Part shown: piece after piece, positions 37,326 to 41,985 of the stretch
How the letters are laid out: every line of letters begins with the position of its first letter
How positions within the stretch are numbered: position 1 is the first letter of the stretch
IMG/VR virus record: IMGVR_UViG_3300031379_000007
Location: 1 to 41,985 of that record
Source of the DNA: a virus
Length of the DNA: 41,985 nucleotides
Reading direction: 5' to 3' (one strand)
The notes under the pieces: model-generated
What the model was told of the DNA's origin: nothing
What the model saw: only the letters and a program-made list of their open reading frames with translations
Databases searched by the model: none
Position numbers and translations under genes: made by a program

Positions 37326-38186
37326 ATGAGCAATTGCATGTTCTGCTACCCGAACCTGATTGAGGGCGCGACGCTCTCGACCGGCTCCTATGAGGCCACG
37401 TTGCCGCTCAACAACCTGAAGCTCCGGCCGCTCTACATGGTGGCGCGCGCCGTAGACGACGCAGTTGCCTCGACGAAGTTCGATGCCGACCTGGGTAGCG
37501 GTTACGCGATCCGTGTGCTGGCCCTGCTGAAACACAATATCTCGCTGGCCGGGCTGATTCGGATGCGCGTCTCCACCGTATCCAATTTCGCGACAACGAC
37601 TTACGACACGGGCTGGGTCACGGCGTACCCGCAAATCTACCCACTCGAGGTTATGTCGTTTGGCGATCCCGGATTCTGGGATGGCAAGCTATCGGAGGAA
37701 ATGCGGCTCGCCGGCTACCGTCAGGACTTCATTGTCATCCTGCCCGCCGCGACGCTCGGCCGCTACGTGCGCGTCGAGGTGGACGATACGGCGAACCCGG
37801 ACGGCTATGTGGAGTTCGGCGGGTTCTTTACGGCGCCCGGCGACGTGCGCACGGTGAACATGGCGGTGGGCGCTACGCTCGGCTGGACGACAGGCACGGT
37901 CGCGACCGACATGCCCGGCGGCTCGCGGCACTTCCTCGTCCGCCCGCAACGGCGCGCGCTGACGTTCTCCTACCCGGCGATGTCGCCAGACGAGGCGCTG
38001 GTCAAGCCGTTCGATTTCATCCGCATCTATGGTACGGACGCGCGGTTCTACTTCGTCTATGACCTAGACGATACCTACCACCTGAGCCGCCGTTCATTTC
38101 CCGCCACGCTCCGGGAGCTGTCGCCACTCACCACCCCTTACGCCCTGTGGAACGAACAGGCGTTCGCCCTGACCGAGGACTGGTAA
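37326..38186 (+). CDS. Tail/baseplate-associated structural protein
   Basis: The 286-residue product is beta-rich: ATLPLNNLKLRPLYMVARAVD, KFDADLGSGYAIRVLALLKHN, RMRVSTVSNF, YDTGWVTAYP, RYVRVEVDDTANPDGYVEFGGFF. The strand-rich pattern (D-x-G-x-x-x-x-x-R-x-x-A-L-x-x-H-N-x) resembles discoidin-like or jelly-roll modules of tail proteins. It follows the hub by 7 bases with a GGGGGTAGG site. The exact role (fibre attachment or collar) is not known. Confidence 0.55.
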   Translation: MSNCMFCYPNLIEGATLSTGSYEATLPLNNLKLRPLYMVARAVDDAVASTKFDADLGSGYAIRVLALLKHNISLAGLIRMRVSTVSNFATTTYDTGWVTAYPQIYPLEVMSFGDPGFWDGKLSEEMRLAGYRQDFIVILPAATLGRYVRVEVDDTANPDGYVEFGGFFTAPGDVRTVNMAVGATLGWTTGTVATDMPGGSRHFLVRPQRRALTFSYPAMSPDEALVKPFDFIRIYGTDARFYFVYDLDDTYHLSRRSFPATLRELSPLTTPYALWNEQAFALTEDW

Positions 38187-38187
38187 C

Positions 38188-38673
38188 ATGAGCGTCACAT
38201 TGAACGGCCACGACTACACGGCTGAGGACTTCATCGGCTCGGACGGACGCGGCCACAACGGCATCAATGCCGATACGGGCCTGCGCCAGTTCCCTGACTC
38301 GATCTTCACGGATCTACTGGCCGAGATCGCTGCGACGCTCGTGGCCTACGACATCACCGGGTTCGTGCCCGGCAGGCCGATGGGCAGCGAGGTGGTACTC
38401 AAGTTCGTTGCGGTACGCGCGCTTACGCTGCCCGACGATTTCGCGGGCTCTGAGCTCAAGGCGCTCACTGCGGCAACGGCGCAAACCGTCTTCGACGTCA
38501 ACCTAAACGGCGCACCCGTCGGCACAATCACGGTCGCGCTGGGCGCCACAGTCGGGACATTCGCCACTACGGGCGGCGCGGTGGCCCTGGTGGCTGGTGA
38601 CTATCTGGACGTCACGGCTCCGGCCGTACCGGACGACACACTCGATGACATCGCGATCACGTTCAAGGCGTAA
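38188..38673 (+). CDS. Small virion protein with beta-sandwich C-terminus
   Basis: The 161-residue product has an N-terminal ~60 residues (LNGHDYTAEDFIGSDGRGHNG...FTDLLAEIAATL) and a C-terminal module: VRALTLPDDFAGSELKALTAATAQTVFDVNLNGAPVGTITVALGATVGTFATTGGAVALVAGDYLDVTAP. This beta module recurs in phage tail proteins. It lies just upstream of the large adhesin, so it may help assemble the fibre (inference). Confidence 0.6.
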   Translation: MSVTLNGHDYTAEDFIGSDGRGHNGINADTGLRQFPDSIFTDLLAEIAATLVAYDITGFVPGRPMGSEVVLKFVAVRALTLPDDFAGSELKALTAATAQTVFDVNLNGAPVGTITVALGATVGTFATTGGAVALVAGDYLDVTAPAVPDDTLDDIAITFKA

Positions 38674-38675
38674 CG

Positions 38676-41600
38676 ATGCTCACCTCGCTGAACTCACCCT
38701 GGCACCCGCACCGGAAGACGCAGCTCGCGCTGCCCTATGACGCCCAGATCGTGCGGCACTACATCCCGCGCGAGACGGTTGACGACCAGTATTTGCCTGA
38801 GAGTCGGGCGCTCGGGGTGGATGGCGTGCTGGGTTCGGGTGCCGGGGTGGACGCTGCCGATCCCACATGGGTCGCGTGGCCGCCGGCGTTGAACTTCGGC
38901 GGTGACGACCGCGTGGAGATCGCCGACGCACCCGTGTCGCTCGCCGGCGCATTCACCGTCATGGCTGCGGTGAACATCCACGACGGAAGCGACCTGTTCG
39001 ACGCGCGCTCGCTCGCCGGGGTGACGAACCTCGCGGACGAGTACGGCGTGCAGATCGACGTGGGCTGCAACCTGCGCTACGCGGTGCCGGCGAGCTTCGA
39101 CCCGAACAACTGGACCGTCTCGGCGTGGTTCATCCCAGACTTCGACTACGACGACGGCAACCAGCACTGCCTCCTGGATCTGTACCTGGGCGGCACGTCG
39201 CGGGTAATGCTGTTCAAAAACGCGGGCGGGCAGTTGGCCGCCTATCTGGTCAACGTCACCGATACCTACGGCGTGGGCTTGGTCAAGCCGTTCGTCGCTG
39301 GGACCCCGGTGTTCTTTGGCGTGCGGTTCTGCGGTGGCAGGCTGTCGGTTTACGCCGATACGGACGACGACGGGACGCTGGAGGTATCCGACGAGGTGAT
39401 CCCAGACCCGCTGACGGCTGGCGGCTACTCGTTGCAGGTCGGCGCGCAGTACGGGTCCTCGGTCCACCTCGAAGGCGCGGTCAACCTGCTCATCACGGAC
39501 AACGGTGGCGCCGACGCGACCGTGTGCGGCCCGATCTTCGACCGCTTCAACGCCGGGGACGGGATGGCGCTGGCCGGTGACGACGGCTGGCTGGCGCGGC
39601 ACGGCAAGAACCTCGTTCGGCATGTCGGCGCCAACGCGGACGGCAGCTTGATCCAGTCAGATACGTACAGCGGCGCGACGGACATGCTGGCCGGTACGGC
39701 GACGGGGCGGGTGGACCTCTCCACGGGCAACTACCTGACCACGGCTGGTCCCGGAGCGGGCGCGGACGGGCTCACGGAAGCGTCGTGGGGAATCGCCTGG
39801 GATTCTGATGAGGTGGCGCTGTCGCCCGCGCTGTTCTCGCGCTGGGACACGGCGGACAACCAGTTTCTCATTTCGCGCATAGCAGCGGCCTCGATCCGGG
39901 TCTACATCGCCGACGCGGGCAATGATGCGGCCAACTACGGCACGTTCGCGGTGGCGCAGGCCGCCGGGATGCGGTACAAGGGCGTCGTCACGTACAATGC
40001 GGGGACGCTGGCGCTGCACTATGCCACTTATGATCCCGTGACGGGCCGGGATGGGGCCATCACTACCGTTGCGCCCGCAGTCACCGGCACCATCCCCGTA
40101 GCCCTACGCGACTCGGCCCTTGGGTACTCGTTCGCCTATCAGGGCGGCGACGACTTCAACGGCAAGCTAGACGACGTGCGCGTATGGAACGGTAAGGCAC
40201 TCACGGCAGCCGAGGCCGATGCGGATCTCATCAATGAGCCGAGCCCGCTGGGGCTGTCCTACTGGTGGCCGTTCGATGGGGACGGCGTGGAGGCCATCGC
40301 TGGCCTGACGGCGGTATGGACCGGCACGCCCGCCTACGTGGACGACGGCCGCCACCACCTCGGGAGGATGGAGCGGTTTCTCAAGCGGGGGCAGTACCAC
40401 TTCCCGACGAACGCGCACGTCAGTCTCGGGAACTACACCGGCCTCGATGGCGCGACCGCCTTCTCGATGTGGGGCGTAGCGACGGTCCCGGCCCTCGACC
40501 AGACGCTCGGCGGCCTGTGGGATGCGACTGGGGATAGGCGCCAGTGGGTGGTGCGGATCAGTGCGGCTGGAAAGTTCTACGTTGGCCTAAGCGGCGACGG
40601 AACGACCATCACAGCCGGGACGGGTAGCACGACCCTAGCGATTGGGGACAAGTTCGTCTGGTGGGTCGGGTATGATGGCGCGGGCGCGTCAAACTCCGAC
40701 AGGCTGAAGGTCGGCATAGCTGTGTATGATCCGGAGACCGGCACCGACCCAACGCCCACCACGGAAACCCTTGAGTACACGGAAACGATCCCCGCCGTGC
40801 TCGCGTCTTTCGGCGCGGCTGTGACCACCTATATAGGTGCCATTGATAACGGGTTTGGTGTTAAGTGGTGGACCCACGGACTGCTCGACGACTGGCGCCT
40901 GTGGGTCAACGACGCGCTTGACCCTTCCGATCTCGACGACCTGACCGTCTACCAAGAGCGCGACGGCATGGCGTCGGCCAGCGTCCGTCCCCCGGACCAC
41001 TGGTGGACATTCGACAACACGCCGAACGACCGGACGTATGGCGACGCCGAGATGACGACGGTGGTGCGGCCCGCGTTCGTTCGGGCTGACACGGGCACGC
41101 AGATCTACCCGGACGGCGTGGTCCGGGCGGTGGCGAGCGGGGAGCTGAGGAACAAGCACCAGATCGCGGCCAACGACAGCAGCGATTACGTGGTGACGCT
41201 GTGCGAGCGGGCCTACAGGAACAGGATAACCGCCGCCCTGGCGGACTGGACCGAGAACGATTGCGCGATTACGGACGTGGCCGTCGCAGATCCATCCGGC
41301 GGTACAGGTGCCGCGGAGGTGACGGCGGATGCTGGAAATGCGATTCACCGGATCGCCAATAGCCCAAATTCAGCCATCGGGGCCACGGCAGGTACGGTAT
41401 GGATTAAGCCGGGGACGCACCAGTACGCGCGGTTCCAGTGGTGGAACGCCACTGACCTACACGTTAACTATGCCGCCGTCAACCTCAGCACGGGTGCCGT
41501 GCTGGCGAGTGGGGGAACGACCGGAGCGTTCTGCAAGATCAGACTACGGTCGGATGGCTGGGTGGTCTTTTCTCTCGGGGGGTCATCTCAGACCGTCGCC

Positions 41601-41985
41601 AGCTCAAGCGTGCTGGTGATTCTGTGTGCGTCGAATGGCGTCGAGACCTTCGACGCCGCTGGAACCGAGACCATCTACGTGTGGCGGCCCACGCTGGTTG
41701 AGCAGGCGGTCCCCCCGGAGTCGGTGCTGGCCGCGGGCGAGGCCACGACGGCGGACAGCCTCACGGTCCCGCTGAAGCTCACGACGCCGCAGGAAGGCAC
41801 GCTGCTCGCGGAGTGGGTGGTACTCGACCTTCCTAACACCGGAATATGGGCGTGGCCGTTCAATGTTGGGGACTCTCTGGCCGGGGCCGGGCAATTCGGT
41901 GCGTACTACAACGCTGCGAGTGAGACGCTGCATGTCTCGTTCGACAACGGGGCCAGTACGACCACCGGTCACTTCACGCTGACGG
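38676..41985 (+). CDS. Large lectin-domain adhesin / tail fibre (3' partial)
   Basis: The frame starts at ATG 38676, 2 bases after the previous TAA, and stays open to the end of the window (>1,100 residues); the C-terminus is missing. It looks like several LamG/concanavalin-A-like lectin domains. The first is near residues 80-220 (PNNWTVSAWFIPDF). The second ends with FNGKLDDVRVWNGKALTAAEAD (~490-515). The third spans ~590-760 (LGNYTGLDGATAFSMWG...LLDDWRLWVNDALDPSDLDDL). A CBM-like beta region follows from ~870. A receptor-binding role is likely. Confidence 0.75.
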   Translation, partial: MLTSLNSPWHPHRKTQLALPYDAQIVRHYIPRETVDDQYLPESRALGVDGVLGSGAGVDAADPTWVAWPPALNFGGDDRVEIADAPVSLAGAFTVMAAVNIHDGSDLFDARSLAGVTNLADEYGVQIDVGCNLRYAVPASFDPNNWTVSAWFIPDFDYDDGNQHCLLDLYLGGTSRVMLFKNAGGQLAAYLVNVTDTYGVGLVKPFVAGTPVFFGVRFCGGRLSVYADTDDDGTLEVSDEVIPDPLTAGGYSLQVGAQYGSSVHLEGAVNLLITDNGGADATVCGPIFDRFNAGDGMALAGDDGWLARHGKNLVRHVGANADGSLIQSDTYSGATDMLAGTATGRVDLSTGNYLTTAGPGAGADGLTEASWGIAWDSDEVALSPALFSRWDTADNQFLISRIAAASIRVYIADAGNDAANYGTFAVAQAAGMRYKGVVTYNAGTLALHYATYDPVTGRDGAITTVAPAVTGTIPVALRDSALGYSFAYQGGDDFNGKLDDVRVWNGKALTAAEADADLINEPSPLGLSYWWPFDGDGVEAIAGLTAVWTGTPAYVDDGRHHLGRMERFLKRGQYHFPTNAHVSLGNYTGLDGATAFSMWGVATVPALDQTLGGLWDATGDRRQWVVRISAAGKFYVGLSGDGTTITAGTGSTTLAIGDKFVWWVGYDGAGASNSDRLKVGIAVYDPETGTDPTPTTETLEYTETIPAVLASFGAAVTTYIGAIDNGFGVKWWTHGLLDDWRLWVNDALDPSDLDDLTVYQERDGMASASVRPPDHWWTFDNTPNDRTYGDAEMTTVVRPAFVRADTGTQIYPDGVVRAVASGELRNKHQIAANDSSDYVVTLCERAYRNRITAALADWTENDCAITDVAVADPSGGTGAAEVTADAGNAIHRIANSPNSAIGATAGTVWIKPGTHQYARFQWWNATDLHVNYAAVNLSTGAVLASGGTTGAFCKIRLRSDGWVVFSLGGSSQTVASSSVLVILCASNGVETFDAAGTETIYVWRPTLVEQAVPPESVLAAGEATTADSLTVPLKLTTPQEGTLLAEWVVLDLPNTGIWAWPFNVGDSLAGAGQFGAYYNAASETLHVSFDNGASTTTGHFTLT

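Noticed and set aside
38694-39623. Long antisense frame opposite the adhesin
   Set aside because: Arg/Val/His-rich composition typical of antisense shadow; the + frame gives coherent lectin-like domains.

Overview
The window is a stretch of a GC-rich tailed-phage genome (or prophage). Every convincing gene lies on the + strand, and most neighbours overlap by 4 bases (ATGA or GTGA) or 8 bases (ATGGCTGA), so the whole looks like long translationally coupled operons. Gene content points to a siphovirus-like particle: a T4/Sf6-type terminase pair, a DUF4055-type portal, a P22-like coat protein, a tail tube, a G/GT tail chaperone pair with a frameshift site, and a 1,311-residue tape measure. The host cannot be named from the sequence. 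High GC and two small lipobox proteins fit a high-GC, probably Gram-negative, bacterium. No integrase, repressor, lysis cassette or DNA polymerase is visible, so lifestyle is undecided. Both window ends cut through genes.

Layout. (1) 1-4476: the end of a pentapeptide-repeat protein, then a recombination block (ERF annealing protein, YqaJ exonuclease, HNH protein) and small unknown genes. (2) 4477-5005: a noncoding block with a tRNA-Met(CAT) that has initiator-like features, followed at once by a 182-nt element whose ends pair over 9 bp and which carries a T-arm-like hairpin. (3) 5006-13864: a sliding-clamp-like protein, an N4/N6 DNA methyltransferase, a RusA resolvase, a C5 methyltransferase, a truncated Gp37/Gp68 (DUF5131) protein, an HExxH protein, a Lar-like protein, and a replisome-organiser/helicase-loader pair with a candidate iteron origin. 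(4) 14002-18417: a sugar module resembling nonulosonic acid (pseudaminic/legionaminic/sialic-type) synthesis: PseB-like dehydratase, NeuB/PseI-like synthase, SpsF/PseF-like cytidylyltransferase and PseC-like aminotransferase, with a lipoprotein, a DUF218 protein and an unknown protein interleaved. (5) 18417-41985: zinc ribbons, terminase, portal, minor head protein, a DUF115/Maf-like protein, scaffold, coat, connector and tail genes, a beta-propeller tail-tip protein and a large open-ended lectin-like adhesin.

The most interesting system is the combination of (4) with the DUF115/Maf-like gene inside the head operon (23502-24566). Maf proteins are known for attaching nonulosonic acids to flagellin. 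A phage that makes an activated nonulosonate and carries a Maf-like transferase among its capsid genes could glycosylate its own virion (inference). The cytidylyltransferase gene contains an 11-C homopolymer, so the module could also be phase variable. Other points of note are two paralogous mini-lipoproteins, a well-placed T_TTT_TTC slippery site, a promoter followed by a leader hairpin before the scaffold gene, and a related beta-rich module in two tail proteins.
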